Of a DNA stretch of 15,031 nucleotides, positions 1 through 7,202 are shown piece after piece; position 1 is the stretch's first letter, and each line of letters starts with the position of its first letter. The notes beneath the pieces are model-generated. The model was not told the DNA's origin. It made no database searches and saw only the letters and a program-made list of their open reading frames with translations. This DNA comes from Acidithiobacillus sp. (GTDB lineage Bacteria; Pseudomonadota; Gammaproteobacteria; Acidithiobacillales; Acidithiobacillaceae). The DNA is taken from the NCBI GenBank assembly GCA_028065135.1, contig JAPTWR010000118.1, positions 1 to 15,031 of the forward strand, read 5' to 3'. Both the position numbers and the translations under genes were made by a program.

Positions 1-1
1 A

Positions 2-514
2 CTGACGACGGCCCCGAAGCTGGCCAAGGTCTTTCGGGAACTGGTGATGGAGCGGGTATCCCTGCGGGACATGTCGGCCATTCTGGAAAGTCTCGCCGAG
101 GATGGCCGGGAAGGATTGAGCACCGGTCAAATGGTGGAAGTGATCCGTCGCCGGCTCGGTCGCCAGATTGTGCAAGGCATCGCGCCGGAAGACGGCACCC
201 CGACCAAACCTCTTCGGGTGGCCGTATTGGATCAGAAACTGGATCAGGTGCTGATGACTGCCGTTCAGACAGCACAAGGAGCCGGTACGCCCCCCGCGCT
301 GGAGCCCTCCGTCCTGTTGCATGTATCACAGTCCGTTCGTCAGGCGGTCAAGGACCTGGAAGGGCAGTCCGTGCCGCCGCTACTGCTGGTGAGAGACGAG
401 GTCCGCTATCCGTTGTCCGTATGGTTGCGTTCCGCCGGACTGATTGTGCCAGTACTGGCGTTCTCTGAGTTGTCCGGCGATCAGCAGGTGAAAAACGTCC
501 TGGAAATCCATTAA
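2..514 (+). CDS. flhA: FlhA, C-terminal fragment (flagellar type III export gate)
   Basis: The open frame runs in from the left edge (codons in phase with base 2) and stops with TAA at 512-514, so only about the last 170 residues are seen. The protein continues upstream of the first ATG at 44. The visible part fits the cytoplasmic C-domain of FlhA: a helical stretch with ERVSLRDMSAILESLAEDG near its start, then VIRRRLGRQIV, a PLRVAVLDQKLDQ segment, a VPPLLLVRDEVR strand, and an ending of the type VLAFSEL...VKNVLEI. In the family this domain forms the nonameric ring that docks chaperone-substrate complexes at the flagellar export gate in the inner membrane. The injectisome homologue SctV has the same fold, but the fliL-like and mot genes that follow by 19 bases favour the flagellar protein. 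The membrane half is outside the window. Confidence 0.85.
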   Translation: MTTAPKLAKVFRELVMERVSLRDMSAILESLAEDGREGLSTGQMVEVIRRRLGRQIVQGIAPEDGTPTKPLRVAVLDQKLDQVLMTAVQTAQGAGTPPALEPSVLLHVSQSVRQAVKDLEGQSVPPLLLVRDEVRYPLSVWLRSAGLIVPVLAFSELSGDQQVKNVLEIH

Positions 515-533
515 ATAACACAAGGAAATCGGT

Positions 534-971
534 GTGAAAGTGAATAAATGGCGAATACTGGTAGGGGCGCTCTTACTGAGCGGGGGGGTTGGGGCGGGTG
601 CTTGGTGGTGGTTCGGTACCCATCCGACACCTACAGAGAAACCACCAACGCTGACCAGTGAAATTTCTTTGCCGACATTTACCTTGTCCATCACGAAAAA
701 GAGCGGGATGACCGGATATCTGGTGTTGGGCATGACGGTAGCTGTAAAGGGACCGCAAAACCTGCCCAAGGACTGGCTGAAGAGCCATGACCCGCGCATC
801 CAGTCCTCCATTCTGTCCTCTTTGCTGGACTTGCCGAATATTCGCCGGATCAATACGGACAAGTGGGTACGTGCAGATGTCCGAAAGGCGGTATCCGTGG
901 ACATGCAGCCACTCCTGTCGCCGAAGTTTCATGTCTCCAGTGTGTATATTACCAAACTTATCGTTCAATAA
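534..971 (+). CDS. fliL: FliL-like flagellar basal-body / stator-associated protein
   Basis: This is a 145-residue protein with one N-terminal membrane anchor (about residues 6-27, rich in G, A, L and W) followed by a periplasmic domain. The body has the outline of FliL: a SLPTFTLSI strand, a YLVLGMTVAVKG strand, a helix with PRIQSSILSSLLDL, and a closing FHVSSVYITKLIVQ strand. FliL proteins ring the MotA/MotB stator and support its load-bearing at the basal body. I chose the GTG at 534 because AAGGA at 522-526 sits 7 bases upstream; a second in-frame GTG at 540 is possible but less well spaced. The position between flhA and motA supports the call. Sequence similarity in this family is low, so the assignment rests on topology, length and context. 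Confidence 0.7.
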   Translation: MKVNKWRILVGALLLSGGVGAGAWWWFGTHPTPTEKPPTLTSEISLPTFTLSITKKSGMTGYLVLGMTVAVKGPQNLPKDWLKSHDPRIQSSILSSLLDLPNIRRINTDKWVRADVRKAVSVDMQPLLSPKFHVSSVYITKLIVQ

Positions 972-990
972 CTCCAAAGAGCACTTTTAA

Positions 991-1860
991 ATGGCGACAG
1001 AACCACAAACCAGCACAGTGGTACCCCCAGAAAAAGCTTCCAGGGGTACCAAGAGCAAGCTCGACATCTTGTATCCATTCGGGCTGGTAGGCGGTGTTAT
1101 GGCCCTGGTAGGGGCCGCAATGGTGGATGGCACCAGCCCGGTGGCCTTTCTCAACCTGGCGGCCCTGGTGATTGTGGTGGGAGGCGTGTGCAGCGCTACG
1201 ATTGTCCAACACCCCTTCCATATCGTGAAGCGATCGTTGGCCATGCTGCTTTGGGCCGTCAAGCCGCCGCACTACGACCCGGCCACCTTTATCCAGGAAA
1301 TCATTGAGTGGGCGCAAAAGGCTCGTCGCAATGGCCTTCTTTCTCTGGACGCCATGATCGATGACATCGAAGACCCATTTATGCGCAAAGGACTGCAAAT
1401 GGCGGTGGACGGGCTGGATGCACGGGCGATCGTAGGCGCCATGCGCCTGCGCCTGCATACCCAGACGGAACTGGATAGCATGGCGGCGGGTTTGTTCGAG
1501 GCGGCCGGCGGCTATGCGCCCACCTTTGGCATCATGGGCGCCGTCACCGGCCTGATCGAAGTCATGCACCATTTGAGTCACCCTTCCCAATTGGGCACTG
1601 GCATTGCGGCAGCCTTTGTCTCTACGGTATACGGACTGGTTCTGGCCAACGTCTTTTGCATCCCAACCGCCAACCGTCTGCGCACCGTAATCGCCGAACA
1701 GGTGGTTGCCCGCAACGTGTTTCTGGATGGATTGATGGGTATTATACGGGGCACGAATACCACAGAATTACAGGATCTGCTGGAAAGTTACTATTTGCCG
1801 AACAAAAAGGGGGCGGGCCAACCCGAAGCGGCTGCCGAAGAGGTCAAGGCTACAACATGA
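991..1860 (+). CDS. motA: MotA/PomA-family stator proton (ion) channel subunit
   Basis: This is a 289-residue integral membrane protein of MotA size. Two hydrophobic segments lie near residues 27-45 and 52-72. A cytoplasmic loop with charged helices follows (about 91-170, including ARRNGLLSLD). Two more segments lie near 176-193 and 203-225. The GGYAPTFGIMGAVTGLIEVM block and the TGIAAAFVSTVYGLVLAN block are the diagnostic third and fourth membrane segments of this family. MotA forms the pentamer around MotB and couples ion flow to torque on FliG. The presence of GGYAPTFG and the length resemble PomA/MotC-type proteins more than enterobacterial MotA. The ATG follows fliL after 19 bases, and the stop codon overlaps the motB start in an ATGA, which indicates translational coupling. 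The coupling ion cannot be read from the sequence; protons are expected for an acidophile. Confidence 0.92.
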   Translation: MATEPQTSTVVPPEKASRGTKSKLDILYPFGLVGGVMALVGAAMVDGTSPVAFLNLAALVIVVGGVCSATIVQHPFHIVKRSLAMLLWAVKPPHYDPATFIQEIIEWAQKARRNGLLSLDAMIDDIEDPFMRKGLQMAVDGLDARAIVGAMRLRLHTQTELDSMAAGLFEAAGGYAPTFGIMGAVTGLIEVMHHLSHPSQLGTGIAAAFVSTVYGLVLANVFCIPTANRLRTVIAEQVVARNVFLDGLMGIIRGTNTTELQDLLESYYLPNKKGAGQPEAAAEEVKATT

Positions 1861-2678
1861 GTAAACGGGACGACCTGGAGGAGCTGGAACAGCAACAGAA
1901 GAAAAGCCGCGAGGGGGCGGCTGGCAGTGAGCGCTGGCTTATTTCCTATGCGGATTTCATCACCTTACTGCTCGCGTTTTTTATCGTCATGTTTGCCGTT
2001 TCTCAAGTAAACAAGGCGAAGGTAGAGGGATTTGAAAAATCCATGAGAACGGCCTTCGGTGGCAAGCCTCCAGTCATCCGGACCGCGCCACCGGAGGCGA
2101 ATGAGCCGTTCCATCACCTGCCCAGTCCGGTGCCCCTGGTCGCCGTTCCTCCTGCCGTAGCCCAGGCCATCCGGGAGCAGGCGCAGGTCATGAAGCGTAT
2201 GCGCACGCAATTACGCAAAGCGTTGGCACCGCTGATCCGCAAGGACGACATCCACGTGCTCAAAACGCCTACGGGTACCAGGATCCGCATCAACGCCGAT
2301 GTGCTCTTCCAGAACGGCAGCGCCCAACTGCAACCCAAAGCGCTCCGTGTCGTAGATGCGGTAGGTCTCGTGTTGAAGGGTTTTCCTTACCATATTGCGA
2401 TCGAAGGGTTCACAAACCGGCAGCCCATCCGCACACAGAAGTATCCTTCCAACTGGTATCTGTCCGCCGCCCGGGCGCTCTCCGTATTGGTCCGTTTCTT
2501 GCATGATGGTGTTCGTCCGGACCTGGTCAAGGCGGTGGGGTTTGGTGCGACGCACCCGGCAGTGCCTTACACCACCGGGAAGATCAAGGCCGCCATGCGG
2601 GAAAACCGGCGCGTGACGATTTTTGTGGAGGGGGACACCAGTGTCATTATGAAGCAGATAGCGAGAATGGTCTCCTGA
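1857..2678 (+). CDS. motB: MotB-family stator subunit with OmpA-like peptidoglycan-binding domain
   Basis: This is a 273-residue protein starting at the ATG that overlaps the motA stop (1857-1860). The frame is open further upstream to 1656, but that part lies inside motA and is not used. Residues 27-49 hold the single membrane helix SYADFITLLLAFFIVMF, whose Asp33 is the expected ion-carrying residue. A linker rich in Pro, Arg and Lys follows, then an OmpA/MotB C-domain from about residue 135, with a SNWYLSAARALSVL helix. MotB anchors the stator to peptidoglycan and lines the ion channel with MotA. The usual GHTDxxPI element reads GFTNRQPI here, so the conserved His and Asp are Phe and Asn; this is unusual and is discussed in the findings. 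Confidence 0.93.
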   Translation: MSKRDDLEELEQQQKKSREGAAGSERWLISYADFITLLLAFFIVMFAVSQVNKAKVEGFEKSMRTAFGGKPPVIRTAPPEANEPFHHLPSPVPLVAVPPAVAQAIREQAQVMKRMRTQLRKALAPLIRKDDIHVLKTPTGTRIRINADVLFQNGSAQLQPKALRVVDAVGLVLKGFPYHIAIEGFTNRQPIRTQKYPSNWYLSAARALSVLVRFLHDGVRPDLVKAVGFGATHPAVPYTTGKIKAAMRENRRVTIFVEGDTSVIMKQIARMVS

Positions 2679-2738
2679 CCGGCAAACAAACAGCGGAAAA
2701 ACAAAGATACCCGATTTCCTGAAAAACGAGCGCTACCC

Positions 2739-3992
2739 GTGGACAAAACCGATTTACTGAAGTATGCCCAATCCCTGCTGGAGCCACTGCCCAGTCTGGA
2801 AATGCTGTGCGAAGCCGACGAGAAGATGGAGAACGTGATCTTCTATATGAACCGGACGGCGCTGGAGATCATGAGCATGCACCATGGTCGTCTCAACCCC
2901 CTGCTGCAGGGCGCCGACGTGCGGACGGCCCTGGGTCACTCCATACACCAGTTTCACAAGGATCCGGAGCGGATTCGCGCGATCTTTCGTGCCATGGCGG
3001 CGGGTAAAGAACCCGAGCACCGGACCCAGTTGACCCTGGGGAGTATCGTTTTCGATATGGTTTTCTCGCCGGTACGGGATGAGGAGGGCCAAACGCTGGC
3101 GTTTCACGCCTCCTGGAAAGACATCAGCGACGGGAAGCTGATCGAAAAGATCATCAGCGACAGGGACGAGAACAGCGCCAAAAACGTCACGTCACTGAGC
3201 GACACGGCGAAAGGCACCATAAGCGCCATGAAAGAAGTCGAAGGCACGCTTCATGATCTGAGCCAAGTCATCGTCGAGAGCCGCAAGGCATCCCAGGGTC
3301 TTATCACAGAGGTTGGCGCCATCAGCCGCATCGCCCAGTCCATTCGGGAGATTGCTTACCAGACCAATCTATTGGCCCTGAATGCCGCCATCGAAGCGGC
3401 GCGGGCGGGCGAACATGGCCGGGGTTTTGCTGTGGTGGCCGATGAAGTGCGCAACCTCTCCAAGCGGGTCCAGGAAGCAACCGAAGCGGTACAGCACAAC
3501 ATTACCGCCATCGAGGGTTCAGCCAAGGCCATTGAAAGCGTCAGTCAGTCTGCCGAACAAAAGGCACTCGGGGCTGAATCGGTCACGACCTCTCTGGAAC
3601 GCCGGGTGGATTCCCTGAACACCCTCGCGGCAACCATGACCGCCGACGCGGCCAAAAACAGTCACCGGCTTTTTGTCCGGGATGTTTTGTCTGCGATTGC
3701 TCGTCCTGATGATGCTGTCCTTTCCAAAGATCTGCCCGACCAGCACCAATGCGCCTTCGGTCGCTGGTATGACGGCGACGGTCGGCAATATTTTGGTCAG
3801 TTGCCCGCCTTCGGTGCGCTGGAAGGCGTCCATGCCCGGGTCCACCAGACGGCCAAGGCTATTTACGCGGCGTTGCATACCGGCAACCGTGAGGAGGCCA
3901 GCCGTCAAGGCGGCGAATTAGCGCTCCTGGAGACGGAGATACTGGGTAAACTGGATGCTTTGATCACCGCCATTCACGAACCTCACGAATAA
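2739..3992 (+). CDS. Cytoplasmic chemoreceptor: PAS-like domain, MCP signalling domain, CZB zinc-binding domain
   Basis: This 417-residue protein has no membrane segment. Residues about 10-130 look like a PAS-type sensor ([18 protein letters not shown], then a [14 protein letters not shown] strand pair). The coiled-coil signalling domain carries the canonical hairpin tip around residues 205-240 ([17 protein letters not shown], then [12 protein letters not shown]), which contacts CheA and CheW-type partners. The C-terminus is a CZB chemoreceptor zinc-binding domain with all four expected ligands: His309 (HRLF), Cys338 (CAFGRW), His365 and His369 (HARVH). CZB receptors are known to respond to zinc or to oxidants such as HOCl through the Cys ligand. 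The GTG at 2739 is the best start I see; its ribosome binding site is weak. It begins the chemotaxis part of the operon, 60 bases after motB and 12 before cheV. The PAS ligand is unknown. Confidence 0.88.
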   Translation: MDKTDLLKYAQSLLEPLPSLEMLCEADEKMENVIFYMNRTALEIMSMHHGRLNPLLQGADVRTALGHSIHQFHKDPERIRAIFRAMAAGKEPEHRTQLTLGSIVFDMVFSPVRDEEGQTLAFHASWKDISDGKLIEKIISDRDENSAKNVTSLSDTAKGTISAMKEVEGTLHDLSQVIVESRKASQGLITEVGAISRIAQSIREIAYQTNLLALNAAIEAARAGEHGRGFAVVADEVRNLSKRVQEATEAVQHNITAIEGSAKAIESVSQSAEQKALGAESVTTSLERRVDSLNTLAATMTADAAKNSHRLFVRDVLSAIARPDDAVLSKDLPDQHQCAFGRWYDGDGRQYFGQLPAFGALEGVHARVHQTAKAIYAALHTGNREEASRQGGELALLETEILGKLDALITAIHEPHE

Positions 3993-4004
3993 GGGAGAAA
4001 CACG

Positions 4005-4946
4005 ATGAGCGATATGTTGCAGGAAGTGGATGAACGTTCCCGGCTTGCGGGCACCAACCGATTTGAGCTACTGCTGTTTCGGCTGGGGAAAGATGCGCAA
4101 GCCGGGAACCGGGAGATGTATGGCATCAATGTGTTCAAGGTGCGCGAAGCCTTGGTGATGCCCTCCATCACCCCCATGCCCGGGGCGCCGGAATACGTGA
4201 TGGGTGTCGCCAATATTCGCGGACAAATCATCCCTGTGGTGAATTTGCCCGCCGTCGCCGGCTGTGTGCCGTCGGGCCTCAATATCTTGTTGGTCACCGA
4301 GTATGAGCGTTCTGTTCAGGGTTTTGCCGTAGAAGAGGTCGAAGAAATTCGGCGGCTGGAATGGAGCCGGGTCATCTCCGCAGAGGCGACGGGGGGTATG
4401 GTCACGAGTCTGGCCCGGCTAGATGAGGATGACGAAAAGGGGCGCCTGGCTCTGGTCCTGGACGTCGAACAAATCCTGCGGCTTGCTTTACCCGCCCGTT
4501 TCAAGGGCGGCGATGAGGTGGCAGAAGTCCACGATGTGGAGATTCCGCAAGGTTCAGTCATTTTGTATGCGGATGATTCTGGTGTCGCGCGAAGCCAGAT
4601 TGAAAAGACGCTGACCCTTCTGGGGCTCCCTTTTGTGGGAGCCAAAACGGGCAAGGAAGCCTGGGAGCGATTACAGAGCATGGCAAAAGAGGCGAAATCG
4701 GCCGGAATTCCAATCCGCAACAAGGTGGCTATGGTGCTCACGGATCTGGAGATGCCGGAGATGGACGGCTTCACGCTCACCCGACATATCAAAGAAAACG
4801 ACCTCCTCAAGAAAGTTCCCGTGGTGATTCATTCCTCTTTGTCCGGAACCGCCAACGAATCCCATGCGAATAGTGTGGGTGCGGACGGGTATGTGGCCAA
4901 GTTTGTGCCCGATGAGCTGGCTCGCGCCATTGCGAAGGTGTTATAG
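4005..4946 (+). CDS. cheV: CheV: CheW-like adaptor fused to a response-regulator receiver domain
   Basis: This 313-residue protein has two domains. Residues about 15-165 are a CheW fold (YGINVFKVREAL, then PGAPEYVMGVANIRGQIIPV). Residues about 183-313 are a receiver with acidic residues Asp190/Asp191, phospho-acceptor Asp247 (TDLEMPEMDG), Ser277/Ser278 in the switch Thr/Ser position and Lys299 (YVAKF). CheV couples receptors to CheA as CheW does, and its phosphorylation is thought to tune the array or act as a phosphate sink. GGGAG at 3993-3997 sits 7 bases before the ATG. It lies between two soluble CZB receptors and is the only CheW-type adaptor gene in the window apart from the CheA C-terminal domain, so it may be the main adaptor for them. 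That role is inference. Confidence 0.95.
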   Translation: MSDMLQEVDERSRLAGTNRFELLLFRLGKDAQAGNREMYGINVFKVREALVMPSITPMPGAPEYVMGVANIRGQIIPVVNLPAVAGCVPSGLNILLVTEYERSVQGFAVEEVEEIRRLEWSRVISAEATGGMVTSLARLDEDDEKGRLALVLDVEQILRLALPARFKGGDEVAEVHDVEIPQGSVILYADDSGVARSQIEKTLTLLGLPFVGAKTGKEAWERLQSMAKEAKSAGIPIRNKVAMVLTDLEMPEMDGFTLTRHIKENDLLKKVPVVIHSSLSGTANESHANSVGADGYVAKFVPDELARAIAKVL

Positions 4947-4956
4947 GAGATAAGGA

Positions 4957-6210
4957 ATGCGTAAAGTTCTTCAGGCCATAGATCATTCCATTCACGCATT
5001 GTCCTTATCTACCGAAGCGCATCGGTTGGAGGTGTCCCTTAGAGAGCGAATCGCCGATTTGGAATCCCACACGAAAGAGACGGATGAAGCGACCCAAAAG
5101 ATGCTCGAACTCTCCACGGGGATATCAACCCTCCTTGACGAAAACCGTCGGGATTCCCAAAACACCCTGGAGAAGGTGCGCATCGGTAACGCTCGTCTTT
5201 CAGAGATGGTGGGCCAGATGGATAACATCGAAACCATGGTGCGGCAAATGGGGGGAACCGTCACCAGCTTCCTGGCCAGCACCAAAACCATCAACAAACT
5301 GGCCTTGCGGGTGCAAGACATCGCCAGACAAACCAACCTCTTGGCACTCAACGCGGCTATCGAGGCGGCACGAGCCGGCGAGCATGGTCGTGGATTTGCC
5401 GTGGTCGCCGACGAAGTGAAGAAACTCGCACAGAATTCCGCGACTTCCGCCCGCGATATTCAGGAGACGGCCTCATCCATCGATGGAGGGGCCTCCGAGG
5501 TCGGGCGGTCCGTCGATGAGGCCATGCAACAGATTCATCGGGGCAATGATGCGCTAGAGGCAGTGGCAGAAGTGTTGGGAGAGGCCAATGTGTCCGCCCA
5601 GGAAGCACTGGGCAATCTTCAGACGCTGGATGCTTACGGCAAGAGCGAACTGGAAACGGTTGCGGTGTTTTCTGTATCCGCTCAAGGAATGCAGACCAGT
5701 ACGGAAGGATTTGCCAGCCTTTTTCAGCAGATTCTGACACAACTGGACCGTCTGCGCTCCGATATCGATGCCAGCATCGACACGTTTGCGCAAGGGGAAA
5801 TTCCACCCGAAATCCTGCTTACCATAGCCAAGGCGGATGATGTGCGATGGGTGTCCCAGGTGCTGGAGGCGGTTGCCGGCACCGGCAACGACTTGCGATT
5901 CCAATCGGATGAATGGGCGGACCATTATGCCTGCCGACTGGGGAAGTGGATGGACGGTCTCGGTCAGGAGAAGTTCGGGAAACTACCGGAATTCGTGGCG
6001 CTGGCGGAAGTGCATCCCGAAGTACACCAGACAGGAAAGGCGGTCATTGCCGCATTCCATTCCGGAGACAGTTCAGCCGTCTCCGCCGGGGTCGAGCGCC
6101 TGCGGCAACTCTCCGTTCTGGTACAGGAGAAACTGGATGCACTGCGAGGAAGCATTCTGTCCGCTGAACGAGTGGAAGACTCCGATCCGGTCCTCCTCAC
6201 GAAGGCTTAA
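4957..6210 (+). CDS. Cytoplasmic chemoreceptor with C-terminal CZB domain (TlpD-like architecture)
   Basis: This 417-residue soluble receptor has no membrane helix and no N-terminal sensor: residues 1-100 are predicted coiled coil. The signalling tip lies around 122-160 ([17 protein letters not shown], then [11 protein letters not shown]). The CZB domain occupies about 285-390, so the whole sensory input probably resides there, as in Helicobacter TlpD. The expected zinc ligands are Cys326 (CRLGKW), His353 and His357 (HPEVH). At the first His position (Hxx[WF]) the protein has Asp295 (DVRW), unlike its paralogue at 2739. AGGAG at 4946-4950 overlaps the cheV stop and supports the ATG start. It is followed by cheY after 22 bases. 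The Asp could still bind metal with altered affinity or redox response; this needs testing. Confidence 0.88.
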   Translation: MRKVLQAIDHSIHALSLSTEAHRLEVSLRERIADLESHTKETDEATQKMLELSTGISTLLDENRRDSQNTLEKVRIGNARLSEMVGQMDNIETMVRQMGGTVTSFLASTKTINKLALRVQDIARQTNLLALNAAIEAARAGEHGRGFAVVADEVKKLAQNSATSARDIQETASSIDGGASEVGRSVDEAMQQIHRGNDALEAVAEVLGEANVSAQEALGNLQTLDAYGKSELETVAVFSVSAQGMQTSTEGFASLFQQILTQLDRLRSDIDASIDTFAQGEIPPEILLTIAKADDVRWVSQVLEAVAGTGNDLRFQSDEWADHYACRLGKWMDGLGQEKFGKLPEFVALAEVHPEVHQTGKAVIAAFHSGDSSAVSAGVERLRQLSVLVQEKLDALRGSILSAERVEDSDPVLLTKA

Positions 6211-6232
6211 AACACTTATCAAGGAGTAAGTC

Positions 6233-6631
6233 GTGGGCATAGATACCACTCTCAAATACCTGGTCGTAGACGATTTCGCCACGATGCGGCGTGTCGTTCG
6301 CAGTCAGTTGCGCGAACTGGGCATTGAAAACATCGAGGAAGCCGAAGATGGGCAGGATGGATTGACTCAGCTACAAAAAGGTGGCTTCGGTTTTGTCGTG
6401 ACCGACTGGAATATGCCCAATATGCAGGGTATTGATCTTCTCCGCGCCATCCGCTCGGACGCCCAACTGCGACACTTGCCGGTGCTGATGGTGACGGCGG
6501 AAAACAAGAAGGAGAACATCCTGGAGGCGGCGCAGGCGGGTGTGAATGGCTACATCGTCAAACCGTTTACCGCTGATGTGCTGAAAGAAAAGCTCGAAGT
6601 CATATTCAAAAGGCTGGAGGGTGCCAAATGA
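6233..6631 (+). CDS. cheY: CheY chemotaxis response regulator
   Basis: This is a single-domain receiver of 132 residues. It carries the acidic pair Asp13/Asp14, phospho-acceptor Asp58 ([11 protein letters not shown]), switch Thr88 (TAEN), Tyr107 and Lys110 (VKPF), which is the full CheY active-site set. The DWNMP and TAE blocks are those of motor-binding CheY rather than of a transcriptional regulator. Phospho-CheY binds FliM/FliN at the flagellar switch and is dephosphorylated by CheZ, encoded next. The start is GTG at 6233 with AAGGAG at 6221-6226 and a 6-base spacer. Its stop overlaps cheZ by four bases (ATGA at 6628-6631), so the pair is translationally coupled. Confidence 0.96.
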   Translation: MGIDTTLKYLVVDDFATMRRVVRSQLRELGIENIEEAEDGQDGLTQLQKGGFGFVVTDWNMPNMQGIDLLRAIRSDAQLRHLPVLMVTAENKKENILEAAQAGVNGYIVKPFTADVLKEKLEVIFKRLEGAK

Positions 6632-7200
6632 CACGCAAAAAAAACGATCCCGCCGAACATCACTGCGTTTCCGCTGCGCCTGACGGCCTGCGGCTGTTGG
6701 TGGAAGCCGATTTGCTGCTGAACGAAGGATTGAAGCGCATCGCCGGTGCCGGTAGCGAGTTGCCCGATGCCTGCAACCCGATCGAAGAGGCTCTGGCGCT
6801 TTCCGAAACCCAAACCATGCACACCCTGGAGGCATTGGATACTGCGCAGGTCGCCCTTCGTCGCATCGAAAAAACCCAGCAAGGATTTATCGACGCCGAG
6901 ATCGCGGACATCAAGGCTGCCATGGCCACCATTCTCAGTTCCCAACAGGGTCAGGATTTGGCGGGACAGCGTCTGAAGAAGTCCCTGCGCCTGTTGAATG
7001 CGGTCAATGACCGGATCGGTCAGGCCATTCTCATGCTGCGCGACAACTTGGGGATTCCTCGTGAAGCCGAAGGGTCTTCCGTCGAAACGGACAGCCCCAC
7101 GATTGCGCGGACGGATGCCACGGCTTTGGAAGAGGCCATCCAGGGAGAGCATATCGAGCAGGATGATGTCGATGCATTGCTTGCCGAATTGGGGATATAG
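6628..7200 (+). CDS. cheZ: CheZ, CheY-phosphate phosphatase
   Basis: This 190-residue mostly helical protein shows the two CheZ hallmarks. The catalytic helix contains GQDLAGQ with Asp110 and Gln114 in the arrangement of the D/Q pair of Escherichia coli CheZ; the Gln positions water for attack on phospho-CheY. The extreme C-terminus reads [14 protein letters not shown], matching the amphipathic CheY-binding tail. The linker between them (about 145-170) is rich in Ser, Thr and acidic residues. It is slightly shorter than the enterobacterial protein. It overlaps cheY upstream by four bases and ends two bases before cheA, so the three phosphorelay genes are co-expressed. Confidence 0.95.
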   Translation: MTRKKNDPAEHHCVSAAPDGLRLLVEADLLLNEGLKRIAGAGSELPDACNPIEEALALSETQTMHTLEALDTAQVALRRIEKTQQGFIDAEIADIKAAMATILSSQQGQDLAGQRLKKSLRLLNAVNDRIGQAILMLRDNLGIPREAEGSSVETDSPTIARTDATALEEAIQGEHIEQDDVDALLAELGI

Positions 7201-7202
7201 CC

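Noticed and set aside
1656..1856. Upstream in-frame extension of motB
   Set aside because: The 67 extra codons lie entirely within motA in another frame, and the ATGA overlap at 1857 gives a normal MotB N-terminus.
2681..2694. Possible sigma-54 element before the PAS-CZB receptor gene
   Set aside because: GG and GC are 12 bases apart, but neither the -24 nor the -12 box otherwise fits well, and the 60-base gap is easily explained as an operon spacer.
2701..2720. Possible sigma-28 (FliA) promoter with CCCGATTT
   Set aside because: The -10-like part is imperfect and there is no TAAA at the required distance upstream.
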